A DNA stretch of 64,000 nt from Botryosphaeria dothidea (GCA_011503125.2 WWBZ02000073.1:1488001-1552000); one strand, 5' to 3'; positions 34,976 through 48,513 are shown, counted from the stretch's first letter. Translations and numbers: made by a program. Notes: generated by a model from the letters alone, not told the origin.

Positions 34976-36955
34976 AGGGCGATGTGGCGCCTTGTCCGCA
35001 ACTGTACGACGAACCTACTGCTTGCCTGAAAAGACGCTCTCAGCAGAGTTTTCAGACTGTAAAAATAAAATACCCTCCATGTGTAGTTCATGTATACCGA
35101 AAATCAGAGAATTCCGAATGTAGAGTCTTGTGAAATCAGAGACACTATGCGATTTGTTATTTCCAGCAGTCTACCAGTTGGCACAAGAGCTGTTCTGGGC
35201 CTACAGCGCTGCACTCAAAGTTACCATGTACGGATAAAGCGTCCACAAACATGACGATCAAAAGCTATAAGATCTATGATGTTGTAGAAGTGATTTGACG
35301 GCGATGTCCGACCGACTTGTAATAGCCTTGAGAGGGTAGTTGGCTCTATAGATCCCGCCAGTCGTCGGTGCGTGGGACCGCGACAACTCGGATCACAATC
35401 CAAAGTTGTGTAATGTACTTCATTGGCCCCATCCTAAGCCAGAACATCATAGACAAGAGTCGACAAATCAATGATGATTGCAATGTTTCGATAATATCAG
35501 GCAGGAGGAATAACTCCATCTCTGATTGCCTCCATTAGAAGCGCTGCGGACTGGTCCGTAAGTCAACTTTTCCTCCTTGCCACTGTTTAAAAACGCTAAC
35601 GGTTCCCAAACTCCCGTTTCATAGGGTCCTGGTTCCCATAGCGAGCTGTAAAGAAACTTATCGAGCAGCTCGTTGCTTGTGTGAGCCAGTCCCCCGCTAG
35701 CACGAATCGAATGATGAAGGGCGGTCGGGAAAAGCTCGGCACATTGACCGAATTAGAGGCGTGCACGTGGGGATAGAGCGACCCGGACGGCGGCTTTCAG
35801 GCGACTCCAAACCACCGACACAAGACCTCCATCACCACACCATCAAAATAGTAATCATGTCAGCACAACTTTGGGTGTCGCTGCAAATGCAGTCGTGCAG
35901 ATGCGAATGCTTGTTGTAAGCAGCGCAAAGCCTTAGTGCATGAAGTCACTACCAACGAGACTATATGGATCACCAGAATGCGGTGATGGCTGTTGAAGAC
36001 TGCATTTGCAGTGTGCATCCGCAAGAACGGCCAGCGTGATGTGTGGATGAAGATGTTTGTTCGCTTTTGGAACGGAGCGCAGGGACGCGCGCGAGAGCGT
36101 TGCGGCGGGTCGGGCACGGCATGCGCACGTGCTTCCCCACAAAGAAGGACACACCCGCTGGCAGGAGCTTAACGGCGATAAGGTTTTGAGCCTCAACGGT
36201 TCCTGCAGCCGATCGACGGCAGCTAGGGTGCCTGAGAAGGACGGGGAGGTCGATTATGATATTGCGGGAGACAGGCCGGGGCGGGGGCGGAAGGGCTCGA
36301 AAGTGCCCGGAATCGAGTCGCGGAGGTGCGGCAAGACTATTGCATGCAGTTTCGAGGCGTTTGCAGCACTTTCACAATGTCTGCAGAGGGGTGCGTCGCA
36401 GTGGCATACGGATGTGCGTACGCGCACGAGAAAAGTGGTTGATGTTTTGGCGGCGCTGATTGGCCCGCGCGCGTCGGCGTAAGCGGGTCTTGGCACCGCC
36501 GTGCACCGCGACGAGCGCCTTGAACACGAACCCAAAACACCGCGGCTCCTCTCCCCGACAACCTCACTTACACTCAGCGCCGAGTTGCATCTCCTCTGTC
36601 AATCTCTGCGACTCGATCGCTGCACCGCTGCATGCGCCCGCCCCTTATCGCTCGTGCTACCCGACGCATCATCGCCTCCCGTCCTCGTGCAGCATCCACC
36701 GCCGCCGCTCAAGCTGCGCGCCCGCAGCTCGCGACCGCTGTCACGTTCAGCAACCCACCATCCCCTCTACCTCAGTACAATCTGACACTCTCTCGCGTAT
36801 CGCGTTCTCGTAAGATTCTTCCGTCCTCACACCTGATTACGCGCGACTCTACCCCATGTCGTCCGTCTCCAGAACTACACTGATGTCTACCTCTGGAACA
36901 GCGGCTTCACCTCACTCGGTCGCCTCGTTTTGGCGCTGCCCGACGTACCGCCACC
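34976..36955. other. Intergenic, promoter and leader of YTA7
   Basis: About 2 kb with no supported gene. Two copies of a 14-bp word (CTGCAAATGCAGTC at 35881 and its reverse complement at 35998) form a spaced inverted repeat. From about 36,400 the sequence is the C/T-rich leader of the large AAA-ATPase gene. Confidence 0.4.
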
Positions 36956-39900
36956 ATGAGGGGCCCCAGGTCATCGAGGCTGGAGGACTTCGACCCCAAC
37001 GCCTCGGATCCCAACGACTCCGACTTCGAAGAGAATCCATCATCACCGCCCCGACGCTCCAGCAAGAACAAGAACAAGAAGTCGACCCCTGCGCGCAGGA
37101 GGACTCAGAAACGGTCGCGGCGCAACTACTCCGATGACGATATTATTGATGATGACGATGACATAAGTGAGGATGAGGAATCGTTCGCATCAGCGAGCGA
37201 TGCCTCTGAAGACGAGCCGCCCGAGGTCAACGCAAGCGGCCGCCCTGCTCGCTCGGCAGCAAAGAAGAAGGTCAAGTATGAGGAGAGTGCCGAGGAAGAT
37301 ATTGAAGATGAGCTTATCGCCGAGTCAATTGAAAAAAATGCTGGCGACAAGCGTAAGCAACAACATTCTCTGATCGTAAAGTTCAGCGTGCCCTCTCTGT
37401 TTCAGAATACCCGGAGCACACGCGCGAGGTCTACTCGTGCTGGAAGCAAGTCAGTGCAGCCAGAACCCAACGTCAGGACCCGCAGAAGTGCACGCCTATC
37501 TGAAGATCGGGACGAACCACTTCAAGAGCCGGGCAACGCAAGAAGGGCTCGATCTGTCCGTTCTGCGACCCGCAGCCACTCACCACAGCGACGACTTGGC
37601 CGTCCTGCTCAAGGCCGTAAGGCTCCTATGAAGCGCCCAACCACCATCATGGAAGCGTCCCAGGAAGCTTCCGGTCATTCAGCACAAAGCCCCGATCCTC
37701 TTCAGCCAAAGGAAGAAACGCACGACGAAGTGCAAGTCAGCCAGGCAGCATCCGTCACGTCCGAGATCCGATACGAAGGACAGGACATCGAAGACGCCCA
37801 GTCAGGTGAGGCGGTCGTTCAAGAGTCTGAACACGAGCAGCAAGGTGAAGAAGAGCAAGATGAAGAAGAGCAAGGTGAAGAAGAACAGGGTGAAGAAGAG
37901 CAAGGTGAAAAAGAGCAAGGTGAAGAAGATGAGGACAGCGACGAAGGCCCCGTCCGGAGGGGTCGAACAAGGTCGCAGAGAGTAAGTGAATCTCAGAACA
38001 GTGCTTCCACGCAACCTTCTTCAGCGCAATCAGCCGTTCCAGCACAATCGGCTTCAACGACTGCAGCAACTTCAGCATCGGTTTTGCCTTCTGTCTCAAC
38101 GACCCAGAAGAAAGCAAATCCAACAAAGAAGTCGCGCAAGCGCAAGCCAGATGTTCCGGATGGTTTCATCTACATTCCGCGAGCTCGTCGAGTTCCGCAG
38201 AGAGAACTTAATGCACTAACGCGGGGTTTTCAGCAGCAAGCAACGACTCGCTCCGCTACCAAGGGATCACAAAAGCGGCGCGCCGACGACAGCAGCGACG
38301 ACTTCGATCCGGACAACGATAAGCACGAATCTGACGATGACGATGATCTAGAATCCAACCGGCCGCCCAGCAAACGCCAGAAGAGCTCCGGTGATGAGAG
38401 TACCACTCGCAAGAGGTCGACCAGGAAATCTTCTCAGCGCAGCAGACGTAACTCGGTTTCTGAAGATGAAGACCAGTTGGATATTGATGAGCTTGCTGAA
38501 GAAGCTGCTGACCTAGAGAATGAACAGAGGCGGAGCCGCAGGACTCGAGCCTCCCGTAATGATGGCGTCGTCGAATACCAACACAAGCCCAATCTCCGCA
38601 CCAGAGACACGAATAAGAGCTATACAATCATGTCCTTGAAAGAGGTACTGGACAAGGACGAAAGAGAAGTGGAGGAAGCTGGTGTAGCAACTCCCACGCA
38701 GGCTAAGCGCAAGGGTGCCGGTGGAGCTTGGCGCCCCCTCCACACCGTCGCTGGACCGTTTGGTGGCATTGGCGGTGGTGATCCTCTTATAGGTTTCTAT
38801 CCCCAGCAAGACAACGTTTACGATCTTTACAGCTCTAACGGCTATGACCCAGGTACATCAAACCATCGTGAAATTCTCGGTGAATTGGACTCCGACAGCA
38901 GCGACGACGAGGCGAATCAAAGCGGACAACGTGGGCCTCATGAAGCCGACACTGCGACTGGCAGCGCGGCTGTTTCTGGTCCTGTTGGGCTGTTGCCGCC
39001 GACTGCGCCTGCTCATGGTGTTGATAAGGGTTCCCGCGGCGGCCCCGCTAATCTGGGCAGGATTGACAAGGGGAGCAGCAACGCAGATGTCAACCCTATT
39101 TCCGTTGATAATGATGTCAACTTTGAAAGTGTTGGTGGTTTGGACAATCACATCAACCAGTTGAAGGAGATGGTCACTTTGCCGCTTTTGTATCCCGAAA
39201 TTTTTCAGAAGTTCAAGATCACCCCGCCTCGTGGCGTACTCTTCCATGGACCTCCTGGTACCGGCAAGACCCTTCTCGCACGCGCCTTGTCCAATGCGGT
39301 CAGCGCCAATGGCAAGAAGGTGACCTTCTACATGCGCAAGGGCGCCGATGCACTCAGCAAGTGGATTGGAGAGGCTGAACGCCAGCTTCGCATGCTCTTT
39401 GAGGATGCTCGGAAAAATCAACCAAGCATCATCTTCTTCGACGAGATTGACGGCCTCGCACCAGTGCGATCCAGCAAGTCGGAACAATCTCTGGCCTCCA
39501 TCGTGGCAACACTATTGGCTCTTATGGATGGCATGGACGACCGTGGTCAAGTCGTCATCATTGGTGCCACCAATCGGCCTGACAATGTTGATCCCGCCTT
39601 GCGTCGTCCTGGAAGATTCGACCGTGAATTCTACTTCCCTCTTCCTGATGTCACGGCCCGTCGCTCGATAATTGACATTCATACTAAGAATTGGAATCCC
39701 TCACTTCCCGACGACTTCAAGAACCAACTCGCTGAGTTGACCAAGGGTTACGGTGGTGCCGATCTTCGTGCACTGTGCACGGAGGCTGCAGTAAATGCCG
39801 TGCAGGGAACATTCCCTCAGATCTATCAGTCAAACAAGAAGTTGGTCATCGACACCGACAAGATCAAGGTTTCCGCCAAGGATTTCATGATTTCGGTCAA

Positions 39901-42217
39901 CAAGATTGTCCCATCGTCGCAACGTTCGACCTCATTTGGTGGCGCGCCTTTGCAGAAAGCCACTGCTCCCCTCCTGAAACAGCAACTTGAGGACATCGTA
40001 AGGATTATCGACGACGTCGTCCCCCCTCCAAAGAAGGCCACTGCTCTTGAAGAAGCGCAATATGACGACCGCGATGACGATTTCGGCTTCGAACGCGAGA
40101 ATGTCAAGCGCGACTTCGACCAGGTCAGGATATTCCGGCCCAGGCTTCTCATCCGCGGTTATGAGGGCATGGGTCAACAGGAGATTGGTGCGGCATTGCT
40201 TCACAAATTCGAGAACATGCACGTTCAATCGTTCGACCTTCCCAGCTTGCTTGGAGACAAAGACAAATCCGCGGAAGCAACCCTAGTTCAGCTTTTCAAG
40301 GAAGTCCGCACCCACAAGCCCTCGGTTATCTACATCCCCCATGTTGATGTCTGGTACGAAACCGTGGGCCAAGGAGTGGTTAGCATCTTCACGAGCCTTC
40401 TGCGTACGATGCCTGCAAATGAGCCAGTGCTTGTGCTTGGTACCATGGAACAGCACGATGATAATGACAAGCCCAATCCAGCTATGCTCAAGGATTTGTT
40501 TGGCTTCTCGTTGAAGAATCAATACGAATTGAAGCGCCCCAACGAAGAGTCCCGCAAGGAATACTTTGAGAACGTAATTTCGTACATCAGAAAGCCACCG
40601 AAGCAGTTCCCTGATGCCAACCGGAAGAAACGTAAATTCGACACACTAGAAGAGGCACCCGAAGTGATCGTCCCGCCGAAGCCCCCCACAAAGGCGGACT
40701 TGAAGGCCATCAAGAGGAGTGACCGGCACACTCTCAATCTACTCAAGTCCAACATCAACCACATCATGTCTGAGATCAGGAGAAAGTACAGAAACTTTTT
40801 CAAGAGTACCATCCCCGATAGCGAGATACTATACCTATACAGAGAGGAGAACCCACGGATCTTGACCAGCGATGTCCCTCTGGAGCAGCGTCAAGGCGAG
40901 TACAGGCCGTACGAGATCGCCTATGACCGCAAGGGTGTAAAGGGGCTCTTGGAGACCGCTACAGGGAAGTTCTACTACAACTTGAACTTCGGACAGATCG
41001 AGGAGCGCCTGGCCAATGGCTATTACAAGCGGCCTCGCGACTTCCTCCAAGATGTCAGGTCCGTGGCTAAGGACGCAAGAACCAGTGGGGACAGGGAGCG
41101 CATTCTGAAGACCAGCGAGGTTTATACGAACGTCGAAGTCGACATCGCATGGCTTGAAGAGATGCGGCCAGATCTCGTGGCCCAGTGCGAGGCAGTCTAT
41201 AGGCGAGAGCAGCAGCGCCTTAGAGAATTGCAGGAGGAAGAGAAGCAGAAGGCTGCAGAAGAGGGACGGCCAGTGGCCAAGATTACCGCCAATATCCCTC
41301 CACCTCATGTCGATCCATTCATCGAGTCAGAGAGCACCGGTCCAATCGTCCTCGGCGTTCCACACGACGAGCCACAGCACATCCCACCTATTACTCCCTC
41401 CTACCCCGTTGGCCCAAGCTCACTTTCAAACGGTATCTCGTCCTCTGATATCGCGGATAGTCATCACCGTCAGAGCAACGGATCGGCCGGCTACGGTGAT
41501 GATGACACAAACCAGGGCGACAGCCAGGATCAAGACTCACAGCACCGCGACAAGCGCCAGAAGCTCCTCGAGGAAAACCAACAGAGCGCACCGAACACGC
41601 AGACGTTCAATAGGTCCCAGAAGTCCGGCCACACCCAGATGGCGCCCAACACTCAACCGGGTGACTATCAGAATAGCGCGTCTACGACTACATCTGGCCA
41701 AAAGACGTCAGACCGCTCTTGGAACACACAAAGCACTGTCAACGGCAATGCACCTGGCCAACACCCAGATTTTGCATCCGGTCCTGCTCAGTCCGGAGGT
41801 TCTCAGATCCCCGACACACAGGAACCATTTGGCAGCAGTCAACTGTCGAACTCACAGCAATCGCAATCATCGCAATCGCACCTGTCGGCTCACGCAACGC
41901 CTGCCGCGCGTCAGGAGCCCAAGATCAACTCATTGCTAAATTCGAACGAACAGCAGCCCGAGCCGCTTCTCATCATCGATGAGGAGCTACTCACGCAGTT
42001 CCACAAGCAACTCGTCCACCGCAGCTCCGGTCTTTCGGTCGAGCAGCTGGAGCAGGTCAACGCCGCCATGATGGCGGCCATCTGGAAGGAGCGCGGCGAC
42101 TGGAACCGTATCCGGGTCATGCACACCGCTTCGTCCGCGTTCAACGACACTATCCGCGACATAGAGGAGATGCAGAAGGTCTTGCCTCCGAGTCAAGAAA
42201 AGCATGGAAAGCAGTGA
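36956..42217 (+). CDS. YTA7: Bromodomain AAA-ATPase Yta7/ATAD2/Abo1 homologue
   Basis: Nuclear chromatin ATPase that handles histones H3-H4 and marks chromatin boundaries. One uninterrupted exon of 5262 bp encodes 1753 aa, longer than budding-yeast Yta7 (about 1380). The N-terminal ~700 residues are acidic and basic low complexity. First AAA module: GPPGTGKT Walker A (about 765-772), FFDEIDGLAP Walker B (about 827) and the sensor/arginine-finger region ATNRPDNVDPALRRPGRFDR. The second AAA module is degenerate (RPRLLIRGYEGMGQQEIGAA, no P-loop Lys-Thr). A divergent bromodomain lies near residues 1260-1340 (LKSNINHIMSEIRRKYRNFF). A long Gln/Ser/Asn-rich tail holds a second conserved patch at the end (SVEQLEQVNAAMMAAIWKER). 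The start has a strong context (CCACCATGAG). Confidence 0.95.
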   Translation: MRGPRSSRLEDFDPNASDPNDSDFEENPSSPPRRSSKNKNKKSTPARRRTQKRSRRNYSDDDIIDDDDDISEDEESFASASDASEDEPPEVNASGRPARSAAKKKVKYEESAEEDIEDELIAESIEKNAGDKRKQQHSLIVKFSVPSLFQNTRSTRARSTRAGSKSVQPEPNVRTRRSARLSEDRDEPLQEPGNARRARSVRSATRSHSPQRRLGRPAQGRKAPMKRPTTIMEASQEASGHSAQSPDPLQPKEETHDEVQVSQAASVTSEIRYEGQDIEDAQSGEAVVQESEHEQQGEEEQDEEEQGEEEQGEEEQGEKEQGEEDEDSDEGPVRRGRTRSQRVSESQNSASTQPSSAQSAVPAQSASTTAATSASVLPSVSTTQKKANPTKKSRKRKPDVPDGFIYIPRARRVPQRELNALTRGFQQQATTRSATKGSQKRRADDSSDDFDPDNDKHESDDDDDLESNRPPSKRQKSSGDESTTRKRSTRKSSQRSRRNSVSEDEDQLDIDELAEEAADLENEQRRSRRTRASRNDGVVEYQHKPNLRTRDTNKSYTIMSLKEVLDKDEREVEEAGVATPTQAKRKGAGGAWRPLHTVAGPFGGIGGGDPLIGFYPQQDNVYDLYSSNGYDPGTSNHREILGELDSDSSDDEANQSGQRGPHEADTATGSAAVSGPVGLLPPTAPAHGVDKGSRGGPANLGRIDKGSSNADVNPISVDNDVNFESVGGLDNHINQLKEMVTLPLLYPEIFQKFKITPPRGVLFHGPPGTGKTLLARALSNAVSANGKKVTFYMRKGADALSKWIGEAERQLRMLFEDARKNQPSIIFFDEIDGLAPVRSSKSEQSLASIVATLLALMDGMDDRGQVVIIGATNRPDNVDPALRRPGRFDREFYFPLPDVTARRSIIDIHTKNWNPSLPDDFKNQLAELTKGYGGADLRALCTEAAVNAVQGTFPQIYQSNKKLVIDTDKIKVSAKDFMISVNKIVPSSQRSTSFGGAPLQKATAPLLKQQLEDIVRIIDDVVPPPKKATALEEAQYDDRDDDFGFERENVKRDFDQVRIFRPRLLIRGYEGMGQQEIGAALLHKFENMHVQSFDLPSLLGDKDKSAEATLVQLFKEVRTHKPSVIYIPHVDVWYETVGQGVVSIFTSLLRTMPANEPVLVLGTMEQHDDNDKPNPAMLKDLFGFSLKNQYELKRPNEESRKEYFENVISYIRKPPKQFPDANRKKRKFDTLEEAPEVIVPPKPPTKADLKAIKRSDRHTLNLLKSNINHIMSEIRRKYRNFFKSTIPDSEILYLYREENPRILTSDVPLEQRQGEYRPYEIAYDRKGVKGLLETATGKFYYNLNFGQIEERLANGYYKRPRDFLQDVRSVAKDARTSGDRERILKTSEVYTNVEVDIAWLEEMRPDLVAQCEAVYRREQQRLRELQEEEKQKAAEEGRPVAKITANIPPPHVDPFIESESTGPIVLGVPHDEPQHIPPITPSYPVGPSSLSNGISSSDIADSHHRQSNGSAGYGDDDTNQGDSQDQDSQHRDKRQKLLEENQQSAPNTQTFNRSQKSGHTQMAPNTQPGDYQNSASTTTSGQKTSDRSWNTQSTVNGNAPGQHPDFASGPAQSGGSQIPDTQEPFGSSQLSNSQQSQSSQSHLSAHATPAARQEPKINSLLNSNEQQPEPLLIIDEELLTQFHKQLVHRSSGLSVEQLEQVNAAMMAAIWKERGDWNRIRVMHTASSAFNDTIRDIEEMQKVLPPSQEKHGKQ
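37841..37930 (+). repeat. 15-bp coding minisatellite, six units
   Basis: Six successive 15-bp units of the form CAAGGTGAAGAAGAG with few changes. They encode repeats of Gln-Gly-Glu-Glu-Glu in the acidic N-terminal part of Yta7. The unit length is a multiple of three, so copy-number change keeps the frame. Confidence 0.9.
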
Positions 42218-43078
42218 TTTCCCCTTCGCACCGCTCTCAACTCTTTTTTTGTTGTTGTGTAGCTGTTCTTCGACACACCCACACATGATCAGCCAGGAAG
42301 ATAAAGGAAAGGATAAAAAAAAGTAGAACATAACGGGAGTTCTTCTTTGTGCCCTCGCCCTTTTTCGCCTGTTTTTTGGCTTGTCCAGCTTTGGTCATAC
42401 TGGGCCGGTCCTCTTTTCTCATGCGGGAACCACAAGCACGTCATCATCCATCATCCATGGGAGGGTTATATTGGCTTTGTTTTTTTTGTGCTTTTTTTTG
42501 GGGAGGGAGCTTTTGGGGTATTTGAAATGAAAGAGAAGCGATACTGGGTGGAGTGATTAACGAACATGAAAAAGGGAAGCTTATTGCGGCTTCTTTTTCC
42601 AGCGGGCAGACGAGTTTGGGGATGGCCACCTTTGCACATCCCTTCCCCCGCCTTTTTTTTCTCGGGTACATGCGTTGTACAGTAGGATATCAGAAGACCA
42701 AATGGATGATCCGTGCTGCTTGATGTAGATCGTGAGACGCAGACGTGCAAGTCCTCCCGTGAGGCTGATCAGTAAATAAAAAGGCTAAAGGTTACAACAT
42801 CGCGGTCGCGTCTCATTGCATGCAGGTAACACGGGTATAGGCATTGGTATATCTGGGTATCGAAGTATGACTTGTAAGGGAATCTGCCCATTTATCCATA
42901 TTCCATGATTTTGTTTCTTTCGTTAAAGAGCCCACCAAACACATGCAGATAAAACATGTTGTTGAGCCCCAACCAGGTATCCCAAAAAGGGATGTCCCCT
43001 TTCACTTTCATCCAATCAGGCTTTTATTCATCCAAAAAAAAAATCCCCCCAGTCCAGACGTCAATCTGGCTTCACCCA
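42218..43078. other. Convergent 3' flanks
   Basis: T-rich and A-rich homopolymer stretches lie between the converging ends of YTA7 and the glucanase gene. They are probably 3' UTRs. No other feature was seen. Confidence 0.4.
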
Positions 43079-44663
<1,585 letters not shown>

Positions 44664-45319
44664 TTTGTTTTCTGGAGCTTGGAGAGTGCGGGCTGCTGTG
44701 GAGCGAGGAAGTCCGAGTTCAAGCAGCTTGGACCATGCAAAGAGAGGGGCGAGCAGATGGTTTATATAGCGGGCGAAGTAAGGAGCTTCCACTTGGCTTT
44801 CGGCAAGCTCGTGGGCAGTGGAATGACATCAGGCATTCGGTAGCGACGGCTGGTTGTCCCTTCCACGAGCGGAACATGTGCTTGCGGTGTGTGACCCTGC
44901 TGCCGCAAGCACGGGGCGACGGCTGGACTGGACCATGGCTGCGAAGGGCGATGATCTGAAGGTGTGTCTGGGGTGCAGAAGTGCCAGCAAGCTTCTCCGC
45001 GCTGCATCCCGGCTTGTTTTCCTAATTGGGGGCGGTGGTGGCGCAGTGATCGCCGTCCAAGCCTTGGTGATGTTTGCTGCCTTAGCAGCGCCCTGGCAGT
45101 TTACAGGCGGCATGACCGCGAGGCGTCAAGCGGGTCACACAGCGTCCGATCTCAGCCGGCCCGGTGCATCTCGTGGCCGCAGCCAGCGATCGTCGCGCGC
45201 CGATGACGAGCCTGCGGGGTACCAATACACCACAGGCTCCACTGATCCTGCCCAAAAATAATTGAAGTATTGGTACTGCGGCTAAAAACACAATCCGCCC
45301 CATGTCACAGCCATAACAA
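44664..45319. promoter_or_regulatory. Promoter region of the glucanase gene
   Basis: Intergenic region between the glucanase start and the 3' end of the DUF1772 gene. It contains the TATA box listed separately. No gene was seen. Confidence 0.4.
44761..44770 (-). promoter_or_regulatory. TATA box of the glucanase gene
   Basis: GCTATATAAA on the minus strand, about 100 bases before the start codon at 44663, a typical spacing for a regulated fungal gene. Confidence 0.55.
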
Positions 45320-45805
45320 TCATCCCACGAACGCAACGAGCCCGGCAATGCCACCGACCAGTCCCAACCCGGCCCTCACGAAGTTCATCCACCTCCACCT
45401 CTTCAACGCGTCAACAATACCCTGCTCTCCTAATCTCTCCCTGCTCCTTTCATTTTTAGAAGCGGCGATGAGGGCGTGGTTGGTCTTCATCATCGCCGCT
45501 TGCGTCCAACCAAGAGTTGCAAGCGTGAATGCTGCCGCCGTGGCGAAGCCTGCTCGTCTCCCAGGCTGGAGGTAGCCTGATAGCCCCGAGCATAGAGTTG
45601 AAAATAGAGCGAGTGGGACGACAGTAGCGGCGCCACGGTAGTATAGCTCTTCGAAGACCGAGGTGCTGGTCGTGCTCGGGAGATGATAGAGAATCGGCAG
45701 CGTGAGTTGCGACGATGCGAAATAAATTCCTGAAAGGTATATGGAAGAGGTGAAGCCGACCGTTGCAGTAGTACGGATGAGAGTGGGACCATCCATTTCT
45801 GACAA
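45320..45805 (-). CDS. DUF1772 (anthrone oxygenase-like) membrane protein
   Basis: Single exon, 161 aa. Four hydrophobic helices are predicted, at about residues 15-35, 60-78, 85-105 and 140-160 (YLSGIYFASSQLTLPILYHL; ATVVPLALFSTLCSGLSGYL; RAGLGLVGGIAGLVAFVG). The family signature is an N-terminal G....G....S stretch, then TNHALIAAS and a C-terminal W..MNFVRAGLG, which is DUF1772. Some members are anthrone oxygenases in polyketide clusters, but many are orphan membrane proteins. No polyketide synthase lies within this window, so I do not infer that reaction. It stands between the glucanase gene and a long empty region. Confidence 0.75.
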   Translation of the reverse strand: MSEMDGPTLIRTTATVGFTSSIYLSGIYFASSQLTLPILYHLPSTTSTSVFEELYYRGAATVVPLALFSTLCSGLSGYLQPGRRAGFATAAAFTLATLGWTQAAMMKTNHALIAASKNERSRERLGEQGIVDALKRWRWMNFVRAGLGLVGGIAGLVAFVG

Positions 45806-48513
45806 AGAATTAGGATGTGCCTTGTGTGTGAGATTCGTATTAGTCGATTATTTGAGGAACTCAGGTCTATCAGAGGGAGGAACTAGCTACATATAGTGCC
45901 TGCCGTACTCTCTATAGCTATCATTAGTGCTTACAGAGGCGGAGGAACAATCAGGGTTCGTCCGTGTCCGTAGCGCTTGCCATTCCGCTTGCGGACGCAA
46001 AGAGCCCCGTAGCGAATGGAAGCGTGTTCGAATAGCGCAAGGACAACTCCATCGGCTTAATTGTAGTGGCCGGCGTCAAGCACCACCTGCTTGCAGAGAG
46101 TCCAATCACCCGGGAATTGAGACGGGAGTGTGCCGTCGGTTCCAAAAAGCATTGCGATAGCTAGGGCTAAGGTGGGGGGAATTGAAGCATTAGACGAGAT
46201 GTGAGTGTTCAGGAGGACTGATTGCGTTCACTTCCAAACGGATGCTTAAACTCTGTACAGCAAGAGCATGTTGCGATACTGTTGAACGAGCCTCGTAAGT
46301 TTTGTGCGACCGAGCAAAGGATGACACGGCACAGCAGTTGCCCGGGGATTTTCGAGGCACGCGCTAATTCCGTAGCACGAGCCACGGACGAGCCTGTACT
46401 TCCTGGTCTGTAGGACAACGTAGACGCTCCTCTCCTGGGAATTGTCAGGGCATGGCCGACACCAAAAATCATCTTGACAACAAAACTATTTATTAATCTT
46501 AGACTCGTCAGGTCCTATCAAAGAAAGCGCTCAGGCAGGTAGCAGAGAGCTGTGGCATCGTGTTGGCGCGAATCTGGTCGGCACGTGTTGTGTTGTTGTG
46601 TAACGTGACGCACGGGTATCCTGATCTCTGCGATGTCTCCTTCAAGTGTTTGAAACAGCATCTCGAATCGCCCGGATATATCGTGCATACGTACTCATCC
46701 GCGTCAAGGCTGTGAAGAACCGGTCTGCCGGGGAGAAACCAAGGTGACCACGTTTAGCGAGGCGCAAATTTTCCGTAGAGGCGCTTAGAGCAGCTTGGAA
46801 AAGGCACTTGTGACTTCTCGGCTTTGAGAATGACCACGAACTTTGCTTTTCCCAGAGTGGGCCTGGTGATAGTCGCCCCCGCGCAATTCCGCACGAGTGC
46901 TCGCACTGACAATGGCGGAGCAAGGCAGACCGGTCGTCGCCACTCGTGTGGGGAGCTCGAGCAGGCTAGGCAATTGTACGCCTATAGAATGGAGTCTTCC
47001 TGGAATTTGGCGGGCGTGGGGTTGCCTTTGATGGTCATGGACCTGGACTCTCAGGCCATGAGTTCGCGCGACTCCACCGTCAGACGGACTCGCAATTGAT
47101 TCGAGCGCTTAGATTTGGACTCGAATCGTCAGGACGGAATCAGGCGGGCGATTGCCCCAGCGGTCTCCCGCTATTTTCGCCGTGATCGAGCGCGGAGCCG
47201 CTTGAAGAGGAGCTTGGCAGGCGCGAGAGCCAGGCTGGGAGCGGCAATGGTGAAAGCGATCGCCTCGCATGGAAGAGGCGTGCCCCGCCGACGAGCAGTT
47301 GTTTTCGGGGCGGATTGCTGAACGAGGCTGGCGGGCCGCAATGCGGCGGGTTCGTCATGGGAGATGGACGGGAGCGGGCGGGCGGGAAGCGTGGAGACGA
47401 GAGCACAGAGAGCACGCTCGCTTAACAGCCCGCATTGGGACAGGGCGCCTTCTTGGGGCCTCATTGCGCGTCTCCTGAATCACTTTCTCTTCCTCCTTGG
47501 AACTGGCGCCCCGCGCGCGTCCAATCACGGCGGCCGCGGCGCGTCAAAAACGGGGTTTCAGCAGCTGCACAGTCGCTTCCTGCCCAGCTGATCGCGCTTC
47601 TACGACGCACGCGACTGGTCCGTCCGTTGCGGCGCGGACGACCACCACAACTCCGCGCCCGTCTCAGCCTTATCCAGCAAGCAATGGCCATCGAGCATCT
47701 GGTCCCTTGCAGAACGGCGGGAAACAATGGGCCGCCTGCCCCGAGACCACTCACAGGCCTAGGACAGCCTTAACCGCCCGCCTCAGCCATAGCCGCCGAA
47801 CTGTAATTCCGCTTCGGCACCCAAACCCATACGCGCTCTCTAAAAACAGCACTTCTCAGTCCGCCCCGTGCCCCCTGTTGCCCAGGCCCCGCCGACGCAC
47901 CAGGGACCGCTCTGCCGACCTCCAAAGCGGCCGCACTGTGCGGCCGGCCACTCACAGGGCCTGGATCCCAGAGCATCACGCTTTTTCGACGGAGCGCCTA
48001 TGTACGCGGCTGGCGGCGTGGGGTTTCAGACCTCCTAATGGCGATTAAATTCCCAAACAGGCCATTTCTGAGCCGCATTGGCGACTAAAGTAACCGAAAA
48101 GCGTTTCACGCGCCCCAGTCCCGGTAGGTCATTGGAAAGATGCGCAGCCACCGGCGTTCGGAGCTGGAATTGCGGATGTAGATGCCTTCTGTCGCTGCTG
48201 TGCCGCAGATGTTGGTATATGAGCAGCGGGGCGCAAGCTCCAACCAACTGCGTTTTGCTTGCTCTCCAGATGCCTCCCCAGGGACACTGACCACCCTTGA
48301 TCCTCTACATTTCCTTGGTCTCTTTCCTCTTTTCCTTATTGTGCCTGCCCCGTCACCAGTCTTGGACTCAACGACTTCATAATCCTAATCCTCGCCGGCT
48401 TCTGTCGTTTCCTCACCAGCTCAACGTCCTCACCATCTCTTGGCCACCCAGCTGCTAGAGAACACCACCCAGACACCAACAAAACCTTCCAGACGAGCCT
48501 CCTGATATCCCCC
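45806..48513. other. Long intergenic region, no gene recognised
   Basis: About 2.7 kb, the longest gene-free stretch. The left half is moderately AT-rich, and from about 46,900 it is GC-rich with chance frames. No domain, RNA gene or repeat was found. The last ~250 bases are C/T-rich, as in a leader of the next gene. Confidence 0.4.
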
